Assembly (NCBI RefSeq): GCF_030700285.1
Contig: NZ_JAUYZJ010000025.1
Span: 1 to 64,000 of the forward strand
From: Methylobacterium sp. NEAU K
GTDB taxonomy: Bacteria; Pseudomonadota; Alphaproteobacteria; Rhizobiales; Beijerinckiaceae
DNA: 64,000 nt
Reading direction: 5' to 3'
In this document: piece after piece, positions 44,225 through 51,871 of the stretch
Layout of the letters: every line of letters starts with the position of its first letter
Position numbering within the stretch: the first letter of the stretch is position 1
Made by a program: the position numbers and the translations under genes
The notes under the pieces: model-generated
What the model was told of the DNA's origin: nothing
The model's database searches: none
Seen by the model: only the letters and a program-made list of their open reading frames with translations

Positions 44225-45364
44225 ATGCGCATGTCCCCCGCCTATATCGACCCCGTCACGCGGAAGACCTACCCGATCGAGACGCCGCGCTGGCGCTCGG
44301 AGACAGGCGGTCCGCTGATGATCACCGACCTCCCGGGGATCGGCCGCGGTGAGATCGACACGGGGCGGCGCTCCCTCTGGCGCTACGCCGCCGCACTGCC
44401 GGTGGCGGTGGCCGATCCCGTTTCCCTCGGCGAGGGCTGCACCCCGCTGGTGCGCCGGCCCTGGCGCGGTGGGGAGGCCCATTTCAAGCTCGAGTGGTTC
44501 GCGCCCTCGGGCAGCTTCAAGGACCGCGGCGCCGCCGTGATGCTGTCGATCCTGCGCCAGCAGGGCATCGGCGCGGTGCTGGAGGATTCCTCCGGCAACG
44601 GCGGCGCCGCGGTGGCGACCTATGCCGCCGCCGCCGGGATGCGTGCCAGGATCCTGGTCCCGGCCTCCACGTCGCCTGCCAAGACCGTGCAGATGCGGGC
44701 CGCCGGGGCCGAGGTCGAGCTGGTGCCCGGCACCCGCCAGGACACCGCCGACGCCGCCGTGCGGCAGGCGGATTCGATCTTCTACGCCAGCCACAACTGG
44801 CAGGCGCATTTCCTCCAGGGCACCAAGACCCTGGCCTACGAGCTGTGGGAGGATCTGGGCTTCCGCGCGCCCGACGCCGTGATCATCCCCTGCGGCGCGG
44901 GCAGCAACGTGCTCGGCTGCGACATCGGCTTCTCGGAACTGCTGCGCCGGGGCGAGATCGCCCGCCTGCCCCGACTCTACGCGGTCCAGCCGGCCCATTG
45001 CGCGCCCCTGCACGCGGGCTTCGCGGCCGGCGCCGAGGATTTCGTGCCGGTCACGCCGCGCCCGACGCTGGCCGAGGGCGCCTCGATCGCCCAGCCGGTG
45101 CGCGGCCGGGCGGTACTGGCGGCGCTTCGCCGCTCGGGCGGCGGCACCGTGGCGGTCTCCGAGCCGGCGATCGAGGCGGCGCTGATGGACCTCGCCCGCT
45201 CCGGCCTCTACGTCGAGCCGACCTGCGCGATGGCCGCGGCGGCGCTCACCGACCTCACCGCGCGCGGCGCGATCCGGCCGGACGAGACCACCGTGGTGGT
45301 GCTCACCGGCACCGGCATCAAGGCGACGCCGCGCATCGCCGAGCTTCTGGGCCTCGCCCCGTGA
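44225..45364 (+). CDS. Threonine-synthase-like PLP-dependent lyase (candidate hydroxyaspartate dehydratase)
   Basis: A 379-residue fold-type II PLP enzyme close to threonine synthase. The leader DPVTRKTYPIETPRWRSETG lacks zinc cysteines. The PLP lysine is Lys99 in FAPSGSFKDRGAAV, the Asn/Ser pocket is DSSGNGGAAV (Asn125), and the phosphate cup is IPCGAGSNVLG at 221-231. PTCAMAAAAL and the closing VVLTGTGIKAT follow the family. The true threonine synthase of an organism lies with hom/thrB, not here. In the beta-hydroxyaspartate cycle BhcB (also fold-type II) dehydrates 3-hydroxyaspartate to iminosuccinate; this gene stands where BhcB should be. That function is inference. A second in-frame ATG is at 44231. 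Confidence 0.85.
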   Translation: MRMSPAYIDPVTRKTYPIETPRWRSETGGPLMITDLPGIGRGEIDTGRRSLWRYAAALPVAVADPVSLGEGCTPLVRRPWRGGEAHFKLEWFAPSGSFKDRGAAVMLSILRQQGIGAVLEDSSGNGGAAVATYAAAAGMRARILVPASTSPAKTVQMRAAGAEVELVPGTRQDTADAAVRQADSIFYASHNWQAHFLQGTKTLAYELWEDLGFRAPDAVIIPCGAGSNVLGCDIGFSELLRRGEIARLPRLYAVQPAHCAPLHAGFAAGAEDFVPVTPRPTLAEGASIAQPVRGRAVLAALRRSGGGTVAVSEPAIEAALMDLARSGLYVEPTCAMAAAALTDLTARGAIRPDETTVVVLTGTGIKATPRIAELLGLAP

Positions 45365-45406
45365 CGCAAGCCCGCTGACGCGCGATCAGGATCAGGAGGA
45401 AACCCC

Positions 45407-46528
45407 ATGCGCAACAACATCCCCGCGAGCGTCGGCATGCCGGTCGAGGCGGTCGACACGCCCTGCCTGATGGTCGATCTCGACGCCTTCGAGCGCAACG
45501 TCGCGAAGCTCGGCCGCTTCATGAAGGAGAACGGCCTGCGCCACCGGGCGCACGCCAAGACGCACAAATCCTCCGACATCGCGACCCTGCAGATCGAGCT
45601 GGGCGGCGCCTGCGGCGTGTGCTGCCAGAAGGTCAGCGAGGCCGAGGCGCTGGTGAGCGCCGGCATCCGCGACGTGCTGGTCTCCAACCAGGTGGTCGCG
45701 CCCCGGAAGATCGAGCGGCTGGCCGCGCTCGCCACCCGGGCGCGGGTGCTGGTCTGCGTCGACGACCTCGGCAACGTCGACGACCTGTCGGCGGCGGCCG
45801 TGAAGTACGGCGTCACCCTCGAATGCCTCGTGGAGATCGATGTCGGCGCCGGCCGCTGCGGCGTCGCCCCGGGCGAGCCCGCGGTGGCGATCGCCAAACG
45901 CATCGCGGCGGCGCCCGGGCTGACATTCGCGGGGCTGCAGGCCTACCAGGGCAAGGCGCAGCACGTCCGCGATTACGGCGAGCGCAAAGCCCTGATCCAG
46001 GCGGCGATCGACGAGACCCGGCGCACCGTGGACCTGCTGAAGGCCGCGGGGCTCGCCTGCGACATCGTCGCGGGCGCCGGCACCGGCAGCTTCGCCCTGG
46101 AGGGCGGCAGCGGCGTCTACAACGAGCTGCAATGCGGCTCGTACGTCTTCATGGACGCCGACTACCAGCGCGTGAAGGACGCCGACGGCCGGCCGATCGC
46201 GGATTTCGAGAACAGCCTGTTCATCGTCACGGCGATCATGAGCAAGGCGAAGGCGGAGATCGCGATCTGCGACGCCGGCCTGAAGGCCCAGAGCATCGAC
46301 AGCGGCCTCCCGGTGGTGTTCGGCCGCGACGACGTGGAATACATCAAGTGCTCGGACGAGCACGGGGTGATCAGCGATCCCGGCAACGTGCTCAGGCTCA
46401 ACGACCGCCTGATGCTGATCCCGGGCCATTGCGACCCGACGGTCAACGTCTACGACTGGTACGTGGGCGTGCGGAACGGCCGGGTCGAGGCGGTCTGGCC
46501 GGTCACCGCCCGCGGCATGACCCTGTGA
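45407..46528 (+). CDS. 3-hydroxy-D-aspartate aldolase (BhcC-like, D-threonine aldolase family)
   Basis: A 373-residue fold-type III PLP enzyme. A strong AGGAGG precedes the ATG. The PLP lysine lies in RHRAHAKTHKSSDIA (Lys51). Motifs typical of the BhcC group are GGACGVCCQKVSEAEALV, EIDVGAGRCGVAPG, GLQAYQGKAQH, NELQCGSYVFMDADY, DAGLKAQSIDSGLP, KCSDEHGV and PGHCDPTVNVYDWYVG with WPVTARG. The His/Cys of PGHCDPT bind the divalent metal in this family. BhcC joins glycine and glyoxylate into (2R,3S)-3-hydroxyaspartate. The similarity to the Paracoccus BhcC pattern is by recognition, not alignment. D-threonine aldolase or D-threo-hydroxyaspartate dehydratase are alternatives in the same family. Confidence 0.88.
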   Translation: MRNNIPASVGMPVEAVDTPCLMVDLDAFERNVAKLGRFMKENGLRHRAHAKTHKSSDIATLQIELGGACGVCCQKVSEAEALVSAGIRDVLVSNQVVAPRKIERLAALATRARVLVCVDDLGNVDDLSAAAVKYGVTLECLVEIDVGAGRCGVAPGEPAVAIAKRIAAAPGLTFAGLQAYQGKAQHVRDYGERKALIQAAIDETRRTVDLLKAAGLACDIVAGAGTGSFALEGGSGVYNELQCGSYVFMDADYQRVKDADGRPIADFENSLFIVTAIMSKAKAEIAICDAGLKAQSIDSGLPVVFGRDDVEYIKCSDEHGVISDPGNVLRLNDRLMLIPGHCDPTVNVYDWYVGVRNGRVEAVWPVTARGMTL

Positions 46529-46560
46529 TCGATCGGTACAGGCGCCGCTCCCGCCAGCCC

Positions 46561-46607
46561 CCCTCATCCTGAGGCCTCCGCTGCGCTCCGGCGCCTCAGC
46601 ATGAGGG
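46561..46607. repeat. REP-like palindromic element
   Basis: CCCTCATCCTGAGGC (46561-46575) and GCCTCAGCATGAGGG (46593-46607) form an imperfect palindrome of the CCTCATCCTGAGG type that is scattered through many Rhizobiales genomes. It lies in the 122-bp gap between the aldolase and reductase genes and may set mRNA stability between them. Confidence 0.75.
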
Positions 46608-46650
46608 CGCGGGCGGCAGCGGCCCGAGTCAGAGGAAAGGTTTGCCGCTC

Positions 46651-47583
46651 ATGCGCTTCATCTCGGAAGAGGACTCCGCCGCCCTGGTCGACCACGCCAT
46701 GGCGTTCGAGGCGGCCCGGGAGGCGCTGATCGCCGCGGTCTCGCCCGGCACGACCCTGTTCCCGGCGGTGCTCGGGCACGGCACGGACCCGGCCAACCGC
46801 TTCTCGATCAAGTCGGGTTCGACGGCCGATTACGCGGGCCTGAAGGTCGGCTCGTTCTGGCCCGGCAACCCGGCCCGCGGGTTGCCGCGGCACAATTCGG
46901 TGATCCTGCTGTTCGACCAGGCGGTCGGCCGGATCGACACGGTGATCGAGGCGGGGCGGGTCAACGCCTACCGCACCGCCGCCGCCGACGCGGTGGCGGC
47001 GCGCGTGCTGGCCCGGCCGGATTCGGCGGTCCTGGCCCTGTTCGGGGCGGGCAACCAGGCGGAGTTCGAATGCGCGGCCCTCGCCCGGGTGCTGCCGATC
47101 CGGGAGGTGCTGGTGGTCGCCCGGGACCCGGCCAAGGTCGCGGGCTTTTCCGAGCGCCTGCGGGGGCAGGGGGCTTCCGGGATCGCCGTGCGGGCGGTCT
47201 CTCCCCGGGAGGCCTGCGAGGCCGCTGACGTGATCGTCACCGCCACCCCCGCGCGGGCGCCGCTGTTCGAGGCCGCGTGGGTCCGGCCCGGCACGCATAT
47301 CGCCGCCATGGGGGCGGACGCCAAGGGCAAGCAGGAGCTGCCCCCCGACCTGCTGGAGCGGGCGGCCCTGTTCTGCGACCTGCCGGGGCAATCCCGCGCC
47401 ATCGGCGAGTTCCAGCACGCCCCCGCGGACGCGGTCCTGCGGGCGATCGGCGCCGTGCTCGGGGGCGGGGAGGGGGGCCGGACCGCGCCGGACGCGATCA
47501 CGGTGTTCGATTCCTCCGGCATCGCCCTGCAGGACCTGACCATCGCGCGGGCGATCCTCGCCAAAGCGGACGGGCGCGGGTAG
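46651..47583 (+). CDS. Ornithine cyclodeaminase / mu-crystallin family reductase (BhcD-like)
   Basis: A 310-residue member of the OCD/mu-crystallin/EutC family. The ATG at 46651 has AGGAAAGG upstream; an in-frame TTG at 46642 is less likely. SIKSGS (Lys54) and GLKVGSFWPGN (Lys65) supply substrate-binding residues; RTAAADAVAARVL precedes the Rossmann motif LFGAGNQAEFE at 130-140; DVIVTATPARAPLFEAAWVR and THIAAMGADAKGKQEL complete the NAD site. OCD proteins lacking the full ornithine site are often imine reductases. BhcD reduces iminosuccinate to aspartate in the beta-hydroxyaspartate cycle, which would fit the aldolase upstream. The reaction is inferred from context. Confidence 0.87.
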   Translation: MRFISEEDSAALVDHAMAFEAAREALIAAVSPGTTLFPAVLGHGTDPANRFSIKSGSTADYAGLKVGSFWPGNPARGLPRHNSVILLFDQAVGRIDTVIEAGRVNAYRTAAADAVAARVLARPDSAVLALFGAGNQAEFECAALARVLPIREVLVVARDPAKVAGFSERLRGQGASGIAVRAVSPREACEAADVIVTATPARAPLFEAAWVRPGTHIAAMGADAKGKQELPPDLLERAALFCDLPGQSRAIGEFQHAPADAVLRAIGAVLGGGEGGRTAPDAITVFDSSGIALQDLTIARAILAKADGRG

Positions 47584-47630
47584 GGGACGCCGACGCCGGC
47601 CCTCCCCGCCCCGGCGTAGGACAGCGCGGC

Positions 47631-48419
47631 ATGCAGGACAGGCAAATCCGGGTCATCGGCATCGGCACGGGCGATCCCGAGCACCTGACCCTGCAGGCGG
47701 TGCGGGCGCTGGCCGACGTCGACGCGGTGTTCGTGCTCGACAAGCGCGCCGAGACCGCCGACCTCGTAGCGATCCGCAGGCGGGTCTGCGCGGCGCATAT
47801 CCGAAAACCCCACCGGGTCGTCACCGTGGGGGACCCGCCCCGGGAGCGCCGCCCCGCCGATTACGGCGGCACCGTCGAGGCCTGGCACGCGGCCCGGGCC
47901 GAGCGCCTGGAGGCGGCCTTCGCGGCGGAACTCGGAGCCGGGGAGGTCGGGGCGATCCTGGTCTGGGGCGACCCCGCCCTCTACGACAGCACCCTGCGCA
48001 TCCTCGACCGCATCACTGCGGGCGGGCGCCTCGCCCTGAGCCGGACGGTGATCCCCGGCCTGTCCAGCGTGCAGGTCCTGGCCGCCCGCCACGGCGTGCC
48101 GCTGAACGCGATCGGCGGGACGGTGCTGATCACCACCGGGCGGCGCCTCGCCGCGGGCTGGCCCGCAGATGCCGACAGCGTCGTGGTGATGCTCGACGGC
48201 GACCCGGGCTTCGCCCATCTCGACCCGGACCTGACGATCTACTGGGGCGCCTATCTCGGCAGCCCGGACGAGATCCTGGTCGCCGGCCGTCTCGGCGCGG
48301 TCGGCGAGGAGATCCTCCGGGTCCGGGCCGAGGCCCGCGCCCGCCACGGCTGGATCATGGACATCTATCTGCTGCGGCGTGACCGAGCCGCTACGGACAG
48401 AGCAGGCGGACCCGGCTAG
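47631..48419 (+). CDS. cobF: Precorrin-6A synthase (deacetylating) CobF
   Basis: A SAM-dependent methyltransferase of the aerobic cobalamin pathway that methylates C1 of precorrin-5 and removes acetate. The 262-residue protein shows the tetrapyrrole methylase opening IRVIGIGTGDPEHLTLQAVR, AVFVLDKRAETADL, VGAILVWGDPALYDSTLRIL (the typical WGDPxxYD), VIPGLSSVQVLAARHGVPLN and GWIMDIYLLR. The start is the ATG at 47631; the frame reaches further upstream only by overlapping the previous gene. No other cob genes are nearby, so cobF stands apart from the main cluster. Cobalamin is needed for methylmalonyl- and ethylmalonyl-CoA mutases in methylotrophs. Confidence 0.95.
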   Translation: MQDRQIRVIGIGTGDPEHLTLQAVRALADVDAVFVLDKRAETADLVAIRRRVCAAHIRKPHRVVTVGDPPRERRPADYGGTVEAWHAARAERLEAAFAAELGAGEVGAILVWGDPALYDSTLRILDRITAGGRLALSRTVIPGLSSVQVLAARHGVPLNAIGGTVLITTGRRLAAGWPADADSVVVMLDGDPGFAHLDPDLTIYWGAYLGSPDEILVAGRLGAVGEEILRVRAEARARHGWIMDIYLLRRDRAATDRAGGPG

Positions 48420-48428
48420 ACCGCCGCG

Positions 48429-50123
48429 ATGCTGCGTTTGCGGGATTACCAGCGCGCCAGCCTCGACGCGCTCTCGGCCGCCTGGGGGCGGGGAGGGGCG
48501 GATGACGCGGCGCCCGGCCACCTGGTCGTGCTGCCCACGGGGGCCGGCAAGGCCCTGGTCATCGCGGCCCTGGCCCGCGAGACCCTCGAACAGGACCCCC
48601 GCGCCCGGGTGGCGATCGTCACCCACAGCCGCGAGCTCGTCGCCCAGAATTGTTCGGAATTGACCCGCTACTGGCCGGAGGCGCCGGCCGGCATCTTCTC
48701 CGCCGGGCTCGGGCGGCGGGAGGCCGGGGCGCAGGTGCTGGTCTGCGGCATCCAGTCGGTGGCGGACCGGCTCGACACGATCGGCCCGCGCGACCTCGTG
48801 ATCGTCGACGAGGCGCACCTGATCCCGCGTGCCGCCGACACCCGCTACGGCCGCTTCCTGGCGGGCCTGCGGGCGCTCACGCCCGGCCTACGGGTGGCGG
48901 GCTTCACCGCGACCCCCTACCGGCTCGATTCGGGCCGCCTCGACGCAGGCGCCGGCCGCCTGTTCGCCGGGATCGCCTACGAGGCCGATACCGGCGACCT
49001 GATCCGGCGCGGCTTCCTGGCGCCGCTCGTGTCCAAGGCGACGCTGACCCAGCTCGACGTCTCCGGGGTCGGCCGGCGTGGGGGCGACTACATCCCGGGC
49101 GAGCTGGAGGCGGCGGTCAACCGCGACTGGATCACCCGCGCCGCCGTGGCGGAGCTGGCCGAGTACGGGCGCGGGCGCCGGGCGTGGCTCGCCTTCTGCG
49201 CCGGCCTCGCCCATGCCGATTCCGTGCGCGACGCGGTGCGCGCCGAGGGCTTTTCCTGCGAGACGGTCTCGGGTGAGACCGGGCGCCGGGAGCGCGATCG
49301 GATCGTGGCCGCGTTCCGGGCCGGACAGATCCGCTGCCTGACCTCGGTCGGCGTGCTCGGCACCGGCTTCAACGCCCCCGAGGTCGACCTCGTGGCCCTG
49401 CTGCGCCCGACCCGCAGCACCGGCCTCTACGTGCAGCAGGTCGGCCGGGCGCTCCGGCGCGCACCGGGCAAGGACGACGCGCTGATCCTCGACTATGCCG
49501 GCCTGGTGCGGATGCACGGCCCGGTCGATGCCGTCACCGCCCGGAGCGCCGCCCAACTGCTCGGCGGGGCAGGGGGCCTGCGGGCCAAGCCCTGCCCCAG
49601 CTGCGGCGCCCTGATCGCGCTGAACGCCTCAACCTGCGAGGCCTGCTGGACCGAGCCGGAACACGAGGCCGATGCCGCCGCCCTGCACGAGGCCGCGGCC
49701 GATGACGAGCTGCCGATCCTCTCGGCCGACCTCGGCAGGGCCGGCTCCGAGCCGGCCGGCCCTCCCCCCGAGGCGGATGCGCCCTGGCATCCGGTGACGG
49801 CCCTGAGCCTGGAGGCCGCCCCGGACGGCCTCGACCTCGTGCTCGGCTGGCGGGACGGCGCCGCTTCGGCCGATTGGCGGGTGCGCCTGCGGCCCGAGCG
49901 CAGCGGCTACGAGCGGGAGAAGGCGGTGCTGTGGTGGCGCGGTCTCGGCGGCGGCCGCGACGCGCCGATGAAAGCCGCCGGCTTCCTGGAGCGGGCCGAA
50001 TCCCTGGCGCGGCCGGCGGCGGTCCGGATCCGGCCGGGCCGTCTGTCGGAGCAGATCGAGTGCCGCGCGCAGGATGGCCGGATCCTCGGGGACATGCGCC
50101 GGCTGGGCGCGCGCGCGGCGTGA
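48429..50123 (+). CDS. DEAD/DEAH-box superfamily 2 helicase with C-terminal zinc ribbon
   Basis: A 564-residue SF2 helicase. Motifs in order: Q-like LRDYQ at 4-8, Walker A VVLPTGAGKA at 33-42, Ia IVTHSRELVAQN, II VIVDEAHLIP, III GFTATPYRLD, IV AWLAFCAGLAHADSV, V SVGVLGTGFNAPEVDLVAL and VI VQQVGRALRRAPGK. A CPSC/CEAC zinc ribbon sits near 388-408 (PCPSCGALIALNASTCEACW). A C-terminal 130-residue domain with ADWRVRLRPERSGYEREKAV follows; it is found in phage/plasmid RAD25-like helicases. It starts 9 bp after cobF. Role: DNA or RNA unwinding, partner unknown. Confidence 0.92.
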   Translation: MLRLRDYQRASLDALSAAWGRGGADDAAPGHLVVLPTGAGKALVIAALARETLEQDPRARVAIVTHSRELVAQNCSELTRYWPEAPAGIFSAGLGRREAGAQVLVCGIQSVADRLDTIGPRDLVIVDEAHLIPRAADTRYGRFLAGLRALTPGLRVAGFTATPYRLDSGRLDAGAGRLFAGIAYEADTGDLIRRGFLAPLVSKATLTQLDVSGVGRRGGDYIPGELEAAVNRDWITRAAVAELAEYGRGRRAWLAFCAGLAHADSVRDAVRAEGFSCETVSGETGRRERDRIVAAFRAGQIRCLTSVGVLGTGFNAPEVDLVALLRPTRSTGLYVQQVGRALRRAPGKDDALILDYAGLVRMHGPVDAVTARSAAQLLGGAGGLRAKPCPSCGALIALNASTCEACWTEPEHEADAAALHEAAADDELPILSADLGRAGSEPAGPPPEADAPWHPVTALSLEAAPDGLDLVLGWRDGAASADWRVRLRPERSGYEREKAVLWWRGLGGGRDAPMKAAGFLERAESLARPAAVRIRPGRLSEQIECRAQDGRILGDMRRLGARAA

Positions 50124-50500
50124 CGCCGCGGGGAGGGGACATGGACCGCCCTCGCCCGGTTCACCCGACACCGGCCGACGGCCGGGCCATAAATCCGACC
50201 GGACACCAGGCTCGGCGACCGGCCGCGCGGCCGGGTGCTTTGGAGGCCGGGTGTTTGGCATGCCCCCTCGCCCGGCCGATTCAGGTCTTTGGTTCCATAA
50301 TATATCTTATGCGAACGCTCGGTGTCGGTCGGGCGCGGGTCGGGAGGGCCCTGGTCAGGATGGACGATGGGCATGCCTGGATGCGCGTCGTCGTGGCGAG
50401 GCCGGACGACCAGGCTCCAGGGGCCCGCTCGGACCCGCATGCCCGGGCCCGCCGGTCGCCAGATCCTGTCGCGATGCCGTGTCGGCGGTCTCGGCTGCGG
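50124..50500. other. Intergenic region
   Basis: About 377 bp between convergent genes. A 16-bp palindrome of G and C (CCGGCCGC and GCGGCCGG) near 50219-50234 is followed by GTGCTTT and may end helicase transcription. A short AT-rich patch lies at about 50297-50312 (ATAATATATCTTATG). No gene seen. Confidence 0.4.
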
Positions 50501-51637
50501 TTACGAGAACCGTGACCGCAGCCGGGCGAGGAGGCCCAGGCCGTCGGGCCGGGCAGGCGGCGTGGGCAGCCTGGGCGGGGCCCCCTGCTCCGGGATCGGC
50601 CCCTCATGGAAGCGCGCGCCGTACGACCAGAAGCTGTCCCGCTTCGTCCCGATCATGCCGAGCCCCACGGGTTCGCGGTCCACGCCCGCGCGCATCCTCC
50701 CGGCCGCCCAGACGCGCTGCCAGCAGGCGCGTTTCGACAGGTCGGCGTCGCGCCAGCCCAGGCGCGCATAGCCGGCGGCCGCGAAGACCCGCTCGCCGCC
50801 GAACGCCTCCGGGATCCACACCCAGCTCGAGAACACGTAGACCTTGTCGGTGCCGAGGGTGGCCGGGTCGACCGCCCGTGTGTAGGCGCTGAGCGCCACC
50901 TCCGGGTGCCGGCCGGCATGCCGGCGCAGGCCCCCCCGCAGGCGCAGGGCCTCGGCAAAGGCGCCCTCGCCCAGATTGGTCGGCGCCTCGCCGTGTTTCA
51001 GCGCGTAGGCGCTGTCGACCAGGCGGAGCCAGGGCTCCAGGTCGACGTCCCACGCCTGCTCGGTGGGCGCGAAGCGGCGCACCCTCCCCTCGATCAGCCG
51101 GTCGGCGACGGGCTGGGCGGGCTCGGGCCTCCAGTCCGGCCCGGCCTCGGTCACGCGCAGCAGCGTCGACGGGCCGTGTGCCCAGACCGCCTCGGCCAGC
51201 TGCGCGAAGGCGGAGGCCGGCTCCTCGCGGCCGGCCTTGCGCACCAGGATCTTCGATCCGTCGGCGAGATCATCCAGCATCTTGCGCTTGAGATGAGCGA
51301 GCCGGCCGTATTCGCGCTCCAGCAGCAGTGCCGGGTCGATCGACCCGGCCGGGTGACCCGTATTCGACCAGATGTTGTAGTGCAGGCTGTGGCAGTAATA
51401 GGTGCCGCCGTCGCTCACGGCGATGCGCAGGTCGCCCGGAACGCCGAAATCCGCGAAGCCGCAGCGCAGGCCGCGGATCAGGTCCTCGATCGGCGTGTAG
51501 GCGAATCGGAGCAGGCCGGACGGCTCGACACCGCCGTAGCGCTGCACGAACCCGAACTCGCAATTGTCGCCCAGGCTCCGAAAGCCGTGGAGCCGCTTCG
51601 AGAGCGCCGCGGCACCCGCGTTCCTGATCTCGCTCAC
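50501..51637 (-). CDS. GDNCEFG-motif protein of unknown function
   Basis: A protein of about 378 residues from a GTG at 51637, or 407 from an ATG at 51724; the extra leader is Arg-rich, so the shorter is preferred. The N-terminus carries SLGDNCEFGFVQRYGGVEPS and LLRFAYTPIEDLIRGL, a signature of an uncharacterised family often found near glycosyltransferase or capsule genes in Rhizobiales. The C-terminus contains YVFSSWVWIPEAFGGERVFA and a long block with WRDADLSKRACWQR. The Cys in GDNCEFG and a later His could make a hydrolase site, as in the DUF1796 group, but this is not proven. It is convergent with the helicase gene. Confidence 0.65.
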   Translation of the reverse strand: MSEIRNAGAAALSKRLHGFRSLGDNCEFGFVQRYGGVEPSGLLRFAYTPIEDLIRGLRCGFADFGVPGDLRIAVSDGGTYYCHSLHYNIWSNTGHPAGSIDPALLLEREYGRLAHLKRKMLDDLADGSKILVRKAGREEPASAFAQLAEAVWAHGPSTLLRVTEAGPDWRPEPAQPVADRLIEGRVRRFAPTEQAWDVDLEPWLRLVDSAYALKHGEAPTNLGEGAFAEALRLRGGLRRHAGRHPEVALSAYTRAVDPATLGTDKVYVFSSWVWIPEAFGGERVFAAAGYARLGWRDADLSKRACWQRVWAAGRMRAGVDREPVGLGMIGTKRDSFWSYGARFHEGPIPEQGAPPRLPTPPARPDGLGLLARLRSRFS

Positions 51638-51871
51638 TGTGTCCGTCTGTCTCGCCGAGCCCTTCGGGCGCAGATCGCGACTTCCGCGGGCGTTTGTCCA
51701 GCCCCGCTCATGCCCGGACTTCATCGCCGGCGAGCGGCAGGATCCGCGGTCCCGGATCCCGCACCCGCGTGCCGGCCTGCCGCGGGGGAGGGGCGAACCG
51801 CGTCATCCGATGAGGGACCGGAGCGGCCTGCCCCCTGCCCTCGCCGATCTCCGCGCCGAGGCCCGGTCGCG

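Noticed and set aside
44225..45364. True threonine synthase (thrC)
   Set aside because: Sequence is of that family, but the context is glycine/hydroxyaspartate genes and not hom or thrB, so the name was not given.
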